A stretch of 8,013 bases of DNA from Bacteroidota bacterium (GTDB taxonomy: Bacteria > Bacteroidota > Bacteroidia > Cytophagales > Cyclobacteriaceae), in NCBI GenBank assembly GCA_023417065.1, contig JAEZGH010000066.1, positions 1 through 8,013 on the forward strand, in the 5' to 3' direction. The position numbers were made by a program, and so were the translations under genes. How positions within the stretch are numbered: the stretch's first letter is position 1; every line of letters begins with the position of its first letter. Shown here in pieces: positions 1 through 6,341 of the stretch. Under the pieces are notes generated by a model, which saw only the letters and a list, made by a program, of their open reading frames with translations, was not told where the DNA came from and did not search any database.

Positions 1-499
1 CACCCGTAGGGCTGATGAGTTGACGGTAGTTGGCCCTCAGTATCGCTCCTGCACTTTCGGGCCGGATCATCGAATCCAGAGCGACGTAATCTTCATCGTT
101 GAGGAACACGGGCAAATGTTGCTGAACCAACTGCAGTAGTTGCAATGCCTTGTCGTCGTAAATCTGCGTTTGAATGTCTTTGATATCGGCCGCGTGACGA
201 ATGGCAATGCTGTCGGCAAGTTGCATAGCAAGCGCAACCAGCGCATCCGGCTGGGGTGCAGTGCTGCTATCCCTCACCGAAATCATCATCACCAGCCGCT
301 CCGACAGGCGTGAGTTCCGAAAGATCTGGTCAAACTTCTGCACACGTTCGTCGGACGGAAAAATACGCGTAATGTCTTCCTCCAGCCTGACGTTCGCGGC
401 GCGCCAGACCGTAAGGACAAGCAGACCCAGGAATGAGATCCAGAATATGACGCGTCTTCTGCGAAAGAATAAATAAACGGAAACCAGAATACTTTCCAT
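1..499 (-). CDS. MMPL/RND-type exporter, N-terminal part (cut by left window edge)
   Basis: The first 166 codons of a large protein are visible and the frame is still open at the left edge. Residues 1-16 are basic (a run of four Arg at 13-16) and are followed by a hydrophobic segment at about 17-32, consistent with a first membrane helix. After it comes an acidic stretch ending in ITRIFPSDERV (about 43-53), the arrangement seen at the start of the first periplasmic loop in MMPL/RND-family transporters, where a short Asp-Ile-x-x-(hydrophobic)-Pro motif follows helix 1. The rest of the visible part is a soluble, helix-rich loop region. The ATG at 499 follows the DUF2062 stop by 24 bases; no strong Shine-Dalgarno is visible. 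MMPL exporters are regular members of aryl polyene and flexirubin clusters and are thought to move the lipidic product out of the inner membrane. The family call rests on the N-terminus and on context, so it is good but not certain. Confidence 0.72.
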   Translation of the reverse strand, partial: MESILVSVYLFFRRRRVIFWISFLGLLVLTVWRAANVRLEEDITRIFPSDERVQKFDQIFRNSRLSERLVMMISVRDSSTAPQPDALVALAMQLADSIAIRHAADIKDIQTQIYDDKALQLLQLVQQHLPVFLNDEDYVALDSMIRPESAGAILRANYRQLISPTG

Positions 500-523
500 C
501 AGAAAACCCGTCCGTAGAGTAGA

Positions 524-937
524 TTAAACATTTGCCTTCCGCCCGCTGAGTTTGAGGAGTCCATAGGTTACAACCCCAAAGATAACACCTGCAATAATGG
601 CAAGCGTAATCGCCCCCAAAACATATTGCGCGAAGTTGTCGTGAATCATTGCCAACGTAATATCATCCGAAAAGCTGATCCATTGGGCGCGGTCGCCCAT
701 CCAAAACCCGCCTGTAACATGGCTAATGAAGATAATCAGCGGTATCATCGGGGGTATGCTGATGTTGGCTGCTATTATGACCAAAGGCTTATTAAGGCGG
801 AACAGAAAGCTCAGCGTGATGGCTACAGCAAGCTGAAACCCCCATATAGGCACGATGCCCATAAATACACCGAAGCCAACGGATACAGCTTTCAGGGAAT
901 CAGATTCGGCCGGGTTGAATAAGTGCTCCCTGACCAC
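524..937 (-). CDS. DUF2062 membrane domain, probably the C-terminal half of a split GT2-DUF2062 protein
   Basis: This 137-residue frame encodes a DUF2062-type domain. An amphipathic start (REHLFNPAES) is followed by a glycine-rich hydrophobic hairpin with GVFMGIVPIWGFQ, a second hydrophobic stretch ending in NISIPPMIPLIIF, and a C-terminal membrane helix at about 105-130. Such a domain often sits in the inner membrane behind a family 2 glycosyltransferase. The formal start is a GTG at 937, with AGGGAG directly abutting it and no proper spacing, so independent initiation looks poor. The frame is open further upstream only to 955, where a TAA lies at 958-956. The sequence just before the GTG (NFREVV) reads as a natural continuation of the glycosyltransferase tail. 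It is therefore best viewed as the C-terminal domain of the preceding gene, separated by a one-base frame difference at the A10 run. It could be made by slippage, be a true mutation, or be a sequencing error. Confidence 0.82.
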   Translation of the reverse strand: MVREHLFNPAESDSLKAVSVGFGVFMGIVPIWGFQLAVAITLSFLFRLNKPLVIIAANISIPPMIPLIIFISHVTGGFWMGDRAQWISFSDDITLAMIHDNFAQYVLGAITLAIIAGVIFGVVTYGLLKLSGRKANV

Positions 938-946
938 CTCCCTGAA
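891..946 (-). repeat. Short direct and inverted repeats just downstream of the A10 run
   Basis: On the minus strand the octamer TCAGGGAG occurs twice, at 945-938 and 933-926. TCCCTGAA at 898-891 is the exact reverse complement of TTCAGGGA at 946-939, and its first seven bases also complement TCAGGGA at 933-927. Two alternative hairpins sharing one 3' arm are thus possible. The TGA stop of the glycosyltransferase (894-892) lies inside that shared arm. Spacing from the A10 run is 1 base for the outer hairpin and 14 for the inner one, neither being the classical 5-9, so a frameshift-stimulating role is only a possibility. Confidence 0.35.
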
Positions 947-1707
947 GTTTTTTTTTTAAAGCTTCGAAAGAGATCGCGCGGTTTGATATAGAGGAAGGTG
1001 ATCAGTACCAAAATTGAATTCAGTATGCTGATACGGGTGAAGTCGCGAAATGGCCGGAAGTGTGAAACGCGTTCTTCCTTTGCCGGATAAAAAACTTTGA
1101 CAGGCACCTGGGTTACCTCAATTCCCTTCCACGCGGCACGGACGAGCACCTCAATTTCAAACTCATACTTTCTCGTGAAGAAGCGCATGGATTGAAGCTC
1201 TTTTATCGGATAAAGACGATAACCGCTTTGCGTATCGCTGATGCTTATGCCAGTTTCCAGTTTGAACCAGAAGTTGGAGAAGTTATTTCCGAAACTGCTC
1301 TTGCCAGGGACGCTGGACTGATCCATGTTCCTGGCCCCAACGATGATGGCACGCGGGTGATCGTTGAGTGCTTCAATAAACCGTGGCAGGTCGTCGGGGA
1401 AATGCTGACCATCGCTGTCGATAGAAATTGCATACTCATACCCCGCTCCAACTGCGCGGGCAAAACCGTTTCGCAACGCCAGGCCTTTGCCTTTGTTCGT
1501 GGGATGACTGAGAACGTTAATCTGCGGAAAACGCGAAAGCACCTTATGTGTCTCGTCGGTTGACCCGTCATTCACGACAACAATCTGGTCGGTGTAATAC
1601 AATACGTCTTCGATTACCTTCCCAACGGACTTTGCATTGTTGTACGTGGGAATAAGCACACATACCCTGCGTTCACGAAAAAGACTGTATGATTCTTCGC
1701 GCGTCAT
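892..1707 (-). CDS. Family 2 glycosyltransferase (polyprenyl-phosphate glycosyltransferase-like), frame broken near C-terminus
   Basis: The protein has a GT-A fold of the dolichyl/polyprenyl-phosphate sugar synthase type, likely acting at the cytoplasmic face of the inner membrane. Visible motifs are VCVLIPTYNN (15-24), VVVNDGSTDE (43-52), NKGKGLALRNGF (71-82), the metal-binding DSDGQH (97-102) and DTQSGYRLYP (158-167). After KYEFEIEVL (180-188) and a Pro-Val strand comes a hydrophobic segment at about 228-241. From residue 254 the tail (TSGRWSGSTY...) looks unlike any family ending and begins exactly after a run of ten A residues. A -1 shift at this point continues into the DUF2062 domain, giving a 394-residue fusion. 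The ATG at 1707 overlaps the upstream stop by four bases (ATGA), implying translational coupling. Sugar donor and acceptor cannot be deduced. In a pigment cluster it may glycosylate the product or a lipid carrier, which is inference. Confidence 0.9.
   Translation of the reverse strand: MTREESYSLFRERRVCVLIPTYNNAKSVGKVIEDVLYYTDQIVVVNDGSTDETHKVLSRFPQINVLSHPTNKGKGLALRNGFARAVGAGYEYAISIDSDGQHFPDDLPRFIEALNDHPRAIIVGARNMDQSSVPGKSSFGNNFSNFWFKLETGISISDTQSGYRLYPIKELQSMRFFTRKYEFEIEVLVRAAWKGIEVTQVPVKVFYPAKEERVSHFRPFRDFTRISILNSILVLITFLYIKPRDLFRSFKKKTSGRWSGSTYSTRPNLIP
948..957 (-). other. A10 homopolymer: candidate -1 slippage site joining GT2 and DUF2062
   Basis: On the coding strand the run is ten A residues, read in the glycosyltransferase frame as three Lys codons (residues 251-253) plus the first base of a Thr codon. 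Repeating one base, by ribosomal -1 shift or by RNA polymerase adding one A, changes the following codons to Asn-Phe-Arg-Glu-Val and enters the DUF2062 frame. The shift can only happen between the -1 frame TAA at 958-956 and the glycosyltransferase TGA at 894-892. The A10 run sits at the upstream end of that interval. It is the longest single-base run I see in the window. Confidence 0.6.
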
Positions 1708-2069
1708 GCCTTTTGGAAAGTCCCCTTGAACTTGAAGAATGTGGTCGAGGATGTGAGGATGGAACCGGTAACGTTATACGAATCGTCAGCCACCTTGTAA
1801 GTGAGGGCAACGTCTACCTCTCTATTTTCATCAGGATTAATGACCGCCAGAAACTTCATATTGTCGCCGTAGGTGATACGCAGCTTCTGGCCAGAGTGAT
1901 CTTCCATCAGTTCCCGAAGGATTTGCATCATACACACTCCGGGAACAACAGGCTGTCCGGGAAAGTGGCCATCGAAAATGGGATGAGACCGATCGAACGA
2001 GATACGACTATTGATCGTTTCGCCGGTAGTATTCGATTCGAGAACTTTGTAAAGGTTGTTTCTTAACAT
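1704..2069 (-). CDS. FabZ-like hot-dog protein (3-hydroxyacyl-ACP dehydratase family) with Gln in place of catalytic Glu
   Basis: This short 121-residue protein has the single hot-dog fold signature of FabZ-type dehydratases: HPIFDGHFPGQPVVPGV at 29-45 leading into the central helix (CMMQILRELM). In FabZ, the His of HFPG and a Glu fourteen residues later act together to remove water from 3-hydroxyacyl-ACP. Here the His is present (H35) but the residue at +14 is Gln49. FabA has Asp at this place, so the change is not conservative for acid-base chemistry. The length is a little below the usual FabZ of about 140-150. The gene starts on TAATG, sharing one base with the upstream stop, and overlaps the glycosyltransferase start by four. 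It probably supplies or supports the dehydration step of polyene formation, but could be a non-catalytic partner or act with an altered mechanism. A second dehydratase may lie outside the window. Confidence 0.85.
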   Translation of the reverse strand: MLRNNLYKVLESNTTGETINSRISFDRSHPIFDGHFPGQPVVPGVCMMQILRELMEDHSGQKLRITYGDNMKFLAVINPDENREVDVALTYKVADDSYNVTGSILTSSTTFFKFKGTFQKA

Positions 2070-2689
2070 TACTGCTTATCCAATTTTTTTAACGTTATCA
2101 CCATATCGAAGGTGTGATGGCGTATAACTGCCGCCATCGGTTCGGCGGGATTGCCGTCGAAGGTAATGGTGACTTTCTTCTTCCGGGGCGCCGCCAGTTC
2201 CAGTCTCAGCAAAGTACTACAATCCGGATCGGTAATAAAATACGCGGTTTCTTTTTTTTGAGCAACGCCAAAGTAGAGCTCATTGTTCAGAGAACTCGCT
2301 TCCACCGGAGAATTCCGGAACGGTATTCCAAGAAGCAGACTGAAGTCGTCGCGCAAGAGGTTTATCACAGCTTTGCGGTCCAGCTGTGGGATGACTCGAT
2401 GGACCTTGAATTCATTATTTTCTCTAAATCCGAAATCGAAGAACGTCGTTCCGGCCTCGCTCGTCATGACTACCCGCGTCTCCCCTCGTTCCATGTTTTT
2501 TACAAGCAACAACCCACTTAAGCGTCGACCCATAACGTCAACGCCTGCGGTAAACCATCCAGAGGCAATGCCCCGGGGCTTCATTTGTTCAAGGCAGCTC
2601 TCCCTGCCCGTTACAGAACTCATTCCACGGTAAGTGGAAGCACACCCCGTGACAATGACCAATAATATGCTATAAAGCAAAAACCTCAT
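2069..2689 (-). CDS. Outer-membrane-type lipoprotein, possibly LolB-like partner of the adjacent LolA
   Basis: The 206-residue product begins with a classic lipoprotein signal: hydrophobic h-region and lipobox VTGC, with the modified Cys at residue 16 followed by Ala-Ser (no Asp at +2, so no obvious inner-membrane retention signal by the E. coli rule). The mature part is beta-rich, with an FTAGVDVMGRRLSGLLLVK stretch (about 47-65), an EAGTTFFDFGF strand region (about 78-88) and a helix around RKAVINLLRDDFSLLLG. This strand-then-helix layout resembles LolB/LolA-type open barrels and the DUF3261-like lipoproteins of aryl polyene clusters, though I cannot confirm either family by eye. It starts within the end of the LolA-like gene (20-base overlap), which supports joint function. 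A receptor at the outer membrane for cargo delivered by the LolA-like carrier is the likeliest role, by inference. Confidence 0.75.
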   Translation of the reverse strand: MRFLLYSILLVIVTGCASTYRGMSSVTGRESCLEQMKPRGIASGWFTAGVDVMGRRLSGLLLVKNMERGETRVVMTSEAGTTFFDFGFRENNEFKVHRVIPQLDRKAVINLLRDDFSLLLGIPFRNSPVEASSLNNELYFGVAQKKETAYFITDPDCSTLLRLELAAPRKKKVTITFDGNPAEPMAAVIRHHTFDMVITLKKLDKQ

Positions 2690-3323
2690 CTGCTACAGGC
2701 GAGTTGATCTTCTTATTGGTAAAAGTCATCAGCGTTTTGTCGCCACCGGGTTCAATCATTTCAATCGATGCTACTGAATAGTCTGACTTCTCCACGCTGA
2801 GCAGGATTACATCAAAAAAGTCGCGTATGCCTTTCCCCGTCGGCGTAAGTTCCAGTAAATAGTAGTGGTTATTTTCAAACACACGCGTCGAAAAATCTTT
2901 GCTTGTCAGGATACTCCCCTGAATGCAGTCCATCATGATTCGGTTCACCTGCTGAAAGAGCTTGTTGGAGCGAACATTTATCTGGCTTTCTTTCTGTTCA
3001 TCCTTAATCAGTATCCGGTCGCCGTTCATGATCATCCGGTAAACGAAAGGCTTTTTGTAATCGATTCTCACCTGATTGCTTCTCTTAAACCAGAATTCGC
3101 CAGATGATGTAATTGTTTCCGTTAATGCAATGAGCTGCTTTTCCTGTGTGAAGGAACTCACTATCGTCTGTATCCGGGCCGATTCCCTTGCAAAGGATGC
3201 TTTGAAGGCTTCAAGATTTTCCACGGGCGAAAAACCCTTATACTGAGCAGAAACTGCGTGTACCGACAGCAGTGCAAGAATGAAAAGTGCGGGGAAGAAA
3301 TAAGTTGACAGCTTTCTACACAT
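2670..3323 (-). CDS. LolA-like periplasmic carrier protein
   Basis: The 217-residue protein has a Sec signal peptide (hydrophobic core about 9-20, cleavage likely after VSA near residue 26) and then a LolA-type body. The central pattern is a helix followed by SSFTQEKQLIALTETITSSGEFWFKRSNQVRIDY (about 56-89) and then KPFVYRMIMNGDRILI, which matches the LolA signature of F-x-Q, a 'G-x-(F/L)-W-F-(K/R)' strand and the 'P-(F/Y)...(I/V)..(D/N)G' strand. LolA binds acylated cargo in an open beta-barrel and carries it through the periplasm. Copies inside aryl polyene and flexirubin clusters are thought to carry the pigment lipid rather than lipoproteins. The ATG at 3323 overlaps the deacetylase stop by eight bases, and the 3' end overlaps the lipoprotein gene by twenty, so all three are probably co-translated. 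Confidence 0.88.
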   Translation of the reverse strand: MCRKLSTYFFPALFILALLSVHAVSAQYKGFSPVENLEAFKASFARESARIQTIVSSFTQEKQLIALTETITSSGEFWFKRSNQVRIDYKKPFVYRMIMNGDRILIKDEQKESQINVRSNKLFQQVNRIMMDCIQGSILTSKDFSTRVFENNHYYLLELTPTGKGIRDFFDVILLSVEKSDYSVASIEMIEPGGDKTLMTFTNKKINSPVADEVFAL

Positions 3324-4086
3324 AAGGCTTTTCCTTTACTAGTTCATCCAGGCGAACAAATTTCAATCCACGCTTTCGCACCTCTTCAATAATCCGGGGC
3401 AGCACCTCGCGCGTTGCCGTACCATGGTCATGAAGCAGGACAATATCGCCGCCGCGAATATTATCGGTGACGCGCTTAAACAGTTTATCGGGATCTGCAA
3501 TCACGGTATCAAATGATCTTATGCTCCACCCTATAACTGTGTGGTTGAGTCTTTTGACGGCGCGGGCGATCATTGGATTGGTCACTCCGTAAGGCGGACG
3601 GAACAACCGTGGTTTCTTTCCGATAGCTTTAAACACGGCAACGTCCGTGTCGTATAATTCACGTGTTACCATGGGCGCGCTTTTAAGGTCGAAAAACGCC
3701 CCATGCCAATAGGAATGATTCCCAATAATATGCCCTTCTGCATCAATCTGCCTGGCAAGGTCAGGATGCTCGTCAATGCGGTTGCCAATGCAGAAGAATG
3801 CGGCAGGAACGTCCAGTTCTTTCAATGTTCGCAAAACCTGTTCCGTTTTTCCCGGAAGAGGGCCGTCATCAAACGTTAGGGCTATGTGGTCCTCCGATTT
3901 ACCTGCTGACTTGACGTCCACAAAGAAAGACAACGACAACACAGATGCGCCGATTGCCACGCGGATAACGAACAGGACCACGAGCACGAGATACCACCAC
4001 ATTGGAACTGTAATCGTTCCATCCAGCCCGAGCGACGCGAGGATCAGCACGAGAAACACCGAAAGGGTCAGATGATATCGCGACAT
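3316..4086 (-). CDS. Membrane-anchored polysaccharide deacetylase (NodB homology, CE4)
   Basis: Two hydrophobic N-terminal segments (about 5-20 and 27-56) anchor the protein, and the NodB homology domain follows. Canonical CE4 motifs are all visible: TFDDGP (71-76, catalytic Asp and metal Asp), HSYWH (124-128, the two metal-binding His), RPPYG (163-167) and LLHDH (217-221, the catalytic His motif). The enzyme should therefore be an active metal-dependent de-N-acetylase or deacylase facing the periplasm. The 256-residue length is typical. The gene begins 19 bases inside the end of the degenerate ketosynthase. Such deacetylases occur in some Bacteroidota pigment clusters, but the substrate there is not established. 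A sugar put on by the glycosyltransferase of the same operon is one candidate, peptidoglycan or another envelope glycan is another. Family call is secure; role in the pathway is open. Confidence 0.93.
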   Translation of the reverse strand: MSRYHLTLSVFLVLILASLGLDGTITVPMWWYLVLVVLFVIRVAIGASVLSLSFFVDVKSAGKSEDHIALTFDDGPLPGKTEQVLRTLKELDVPAAFFCIGNRIDEHPDLARQIDAEGHIIGNHSYWHGAFFDLKSAPMVTRELYDTDVAVFKAIGKKPRLFRPPYGVTNPMIARAVKRLNHTVIGWSIRSFDTVIADPDKLFKRVTDNIRGGDIVLLHDHGTATREVLPRIIEEVRKRGLKFVRLDELVKEKPYV

Positions 4087-5138
4087 GATCTCAGGAGGAT
4101 AAGGGAGTAGTGGGTTCCAAAGTACGTGTTGATAATCAGAATATTTTTCGGAGGTTCTGAAAGGGGCTTTTCAGAAATCACCTCAGGCACGCGGCTTTCA
4201 GACAGCATTCGCGCCCCGAGCCAGCAGGCAAACCCCGCCGCTACCGGATACTCGCCACACAAGTGTTTGAAGTTCCCCTTCCGGGTGCGTGGAAATATGT
4301 CTGAGCGAATGGAGTCCAGCGTTTTATCCGTTTTACGATCGCCGGTCTTCCCATAAAGGACGAAGTCGATCTCTTTTGGCGTATATCCTCTTTCGCGAAT
4401 GAACGTATGAATGGAATCATAAAGTTCCTTCAAAGAAGGTTGATACAACGTATGCACACCTTCAATTATCGCTTTGCTTTTGCTGTCGTTAATGGCGGAT
4501 AAAACGAAAAACGCAGCACCTTCTCCGTCAACGGTTCCAGGTCTCATCGGTTGAAACAAACGCAACGTGCTGGCTTGCTTTTTCCGGAATATGCCAAACC
4601 GCGACTGGATCGCATGACTCGCCGGCGTCACTTCGTCAACACCGCCCACAAGCAGGTTTTCGGCAGTGTTATCTTCCAACGTCATCAATGCATCCAGCAT
4701 AGCGTGTTCAAATGAGAATGCACGATGCGTAAATGTTTGATTATAGCCCTGACACTGCAGCAGCATGGCAATTGTAGAGCCTATGGTGTTGTGCGTCGAC
4801 TGAATGAATGGAGTTGGATTCAGCGCCTCCTCCTTGTTTTCAATCAGTTTTGTCAGAAACGTTCCGGTATCTTCCAGGCATCCGTACCCTGTACCGGTGA
4901 TTATTCCGTCGGGTAATTCGATGTCCGCCTCGCGCAACGCCATCAGGGCTGCCGTTATGCCCATTTTCAGAATACGGCTCATGCGCCGCAGCTGACGTGG
5001 GTCCAGCCAGTTTTCATATTCGGGCTCTATACAGCTCAGGAGAACGCCGCGATAATCATAGGCATGCAGCAACAGGATATCGTCACCCCAGCTCTGCTGA
5101 GGCGATATCGTGCCCATACCTTTGATGTATACGTTCAT
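4068..5138 (-). CDS. Ketosynthase-fold protein lacking the catalytic Cys-His-His triad
   Basis: This 356-residue protein follows the ketosynthase layout: IKGMGTISP (5-13), TGTGYGCLEDT (81-91), a nucleophile-elbow region, VGGVDEV (164-170), VDGEGAAFFVL (203-213), LYGKTGD (261-267) and KHLCGEYPVAAG (291-302). Lined up by motif with the active ketosynthase upstream, Cys159 corresponds to Ala140, His292 to Tyr262 and His327 to Glu296, while Lys322 is kept as Lys291. It is thus unlikely to condense acyl units and may be a structural or chain-length partner, or bind acyl chains. I chose the ATG at 5138 because it begins the ketosynthase motif at the usual distance and lies four bases after the upstream stop. 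A start at 5192 would add 18 residues with no family match and overlap the upstream gene by 50 bases. Confidence 0.87.
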   Translation of the reverse strand: MNVYIKGMGTISPQQSWGDDILLLHAYDYRGVLLSCIEPEYENWLDPRQLRRMSRILKMGITAALMALREADIELPDGIITGTGYGCLEDTGTFLTKLIENKEEALNPTPFIQSTHNTIGSTIAMLLQCQGYNQTFTHRAFSFEHAMLDALMTLEDNTAENLLVGGVDEVTPASHAIQSRFGIFRKKQASTLRLFQPMRPGTVDGEGAAFFVLSAINDSKSKAIIEGVHTLYQPSLKELYDSIHTFIRERGYTPKEIDFVLYGKTGDRKTDKTLDSIRSDIFPRTRKGNFKHLCGEYPVAAGFACWLGARMLSESRVPEVISEKPLSEPPKNILIINTYFGTHYSLILLRSCRDII

Positions 5139-5142
5139 GAAT

Positions 5143-6339
5143 TCAGTTCGCGTTTGAAAATATAACTGAAGAACAATTCCCTCCGAAACCAAAGGAGTTG
5201 CTCATAACGTGTTTAACCGGAACGTATTCGAATTCACGTTGAGGTTCGAGCCCGACCTCCGGCATTGGAGCTGTAAATCCCAGGTTAGCAAACACGCATT
5301 GGTGTTTGATACTCATAAGTGAATACACGGCTTCAATTCCGCCGCATGCGCCCAACGTATGTCCCGTGAAAGACTTCGTAGAACTGATGCGCGGTACGCT
5401 GTCTCCGAAAACACGCTTCAAAGCTGTTCCTTCCGAGAGGTCGTTGTTCATCGTGCCCGTCCCATGCAGGTTCACGTAACTTATTTCTTCCGGGCTGAGG
5501 TTTGCCAATTGCAGTGCCTTCTTCATCGCATTGTATGAGCCCCTGCCTTCGGGTGAGGACGCAGTCTGATGAAACGCGTCGCTGGTATTCGCGTAACCCG
5601 TTACACGGGCGAATGGCGTCAGCTTTTCCTCTTCCACCACCCGGTCAGACACGAGCACCACAAACCCTGCGCCTTCGCCGAGGTTGAGCCCGTTGCGCGA
5701 CGCGTCAAAAGGACGGCAGCGCGTTTTGTCGAGGATCATCAGGCTGTTGAACCCGTTCAGCGTGAAGGCCGTAAGCGCATCTGTTCCTCCGGCAACAACG
5801 ACATCGAGTTTATTATGACGAATGAGTTTTGCACCGTAGATGATGGCGTTAACAGAAGAGGAACACGCCGTATTGATTGTCGATACAAAGTCGTCAATGT
5901 TCAACGCGTCGGCGATGAGTTCAGTGGTGCGGCCACATTCGTGGTTTACCACTTCGCGCAATCGTCCCTTGCGCGGATCCTGCAGGAACGAAGAATAAAA
6001 CTTTTCTGTTTTATCCATCCCTCCCACCGTAGTACCTGAAATCAGCCCTACGCGCCAGAAGTCAAAGTTCCGGATGCCCGAGTCGAGATACGCTTCTTTC
6101 GCGGCGTGAATACCGAGTAGCGCAGTTCGCGTAAGGTGACGGGGGCAGCCTGCGCGGTAAGCAAGTTCTTCATTGGTGAGTTTCACTTCACCCACAGGTA
6201 AATCCTGATGGCGCGACTCAAGGACCATCATTCCGGCGATACCGCTCATGTCGTTCCGCAAGGCATAAACGTTCTCTTCCCACGCGTTTCCGATGGCTGA
6301 GATTACTCCGGCACCTGCAACATGAACGTTTCCCTCCAC
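5143..6339 (-). CDS. Beta-ketoacyl-ACP synthase, catalytically complete (FabF/aryl-polyene KS type)
   Basis: The 398-residue enzyme catalyses decarboxylative Claisen condensation of malonyl-ACP with a growing acyl chain in the cytoplasm. All signatures are present: VHVAGAGVISAIG (5-17), NTACSSS with the nucleophile Cys159, VVAGGTDAL (181-189), GEGAGFVVL (221-229), LHGTGT with His292, KSFTGHTLGA with Lys322 and His327, and NSFGFGGN near the end. Length matches FabF-type synthases (about 410). The start is GTG at 6339, two bases after the carrier protein stop. No ATG lies nearby in frame, and the family N-terminus begins right here. Together with the short chain-length-factor-like protein two genes upstream it should form the heterodimer that extends the aryl-primed polyene. 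The specific assignment to aryl polyene or flexirubin assembly comes from context. Confidence 0.95.
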   Translation of the reverse strand: MEGNVHVAGAGVISAIGNAWEENVYALRNDMSGIAGMMVLESRHQDLPVGEVKLTNEELAYRAGCPRHLTRTALLGIHAAKEAYLDSGIRNFDFWRVGLISGTTVGGMDKTEKFYSSFLQDPRKGRLREVVNHECGRTTELIADALNIDDFVSTINTACSSSVNAIIYGAKLIRHNKLDVVVAGGTDALTAFTLNGFNSLMILDKTRCRPFDASRNGLNLGEGAGFVVLVSDRVVEEEKLTPFARVTGYANTSDAFHQTASSPEGRGSYNAMKKALQLANLSPEEISYVNLHGTGTMNNDLSEGTALKRVFGDSVPRISSTKSFTGHTLGACGGIEAVYSLMSIKHQCVFANLGFTAPMPEVGLEPQREFEYVPVKHVMSNSFGFGGNCSSVIFSNAN

Positions 6340-6341
6340 GT

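Noticed and set aside
201..476. Plus-strand open frame of 91 codons
   Set aside because: It lies opposite the MMPL exporter frame, which has family-like sequence, and its own translation shows no recognisable motif.
500..523. Gap between DUF2062 and the MMPL gene as a promoter or terminator
   Set aside because: Only 24 bases long, with no inverted repeat followed by a T run and no recognisable Bacteroidota -33/-7 elements.
892..1707. Reading the glycosyltransferase as a simply truncated pseudogene
   Set aside because: The catalytic GT-A domain is complete, the downstream domain is intact in the -1 frame, and no other lesions are seen, so a slippage site or sequencing error explains it at least as well.
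2252..2259. Eight-base T run (A8 on the coding strand) in the lipoprotein gene as a second slippage site
   Set aside because: The frame is intact through the run (Gln-Lys-Lys-Glu), and continuous sensible sequence lies on both sides.
5139..5192. Longer N-terminus for the degenerate ketosynthase
   Set aside because: The extra 18 residues have no counterpart in ketosynthases and would overlap the upstream gene by 50 bases. The ATG at 5138 fits both the motif and the junction spacing.
5569..6039. Plus-strand open frame of 156 codons, the longest on that strand
   Set aside because: It is antisense to the core of the active ketosynthase and its protein is Arg-rich low-information sequence, typical of a shadow frame.
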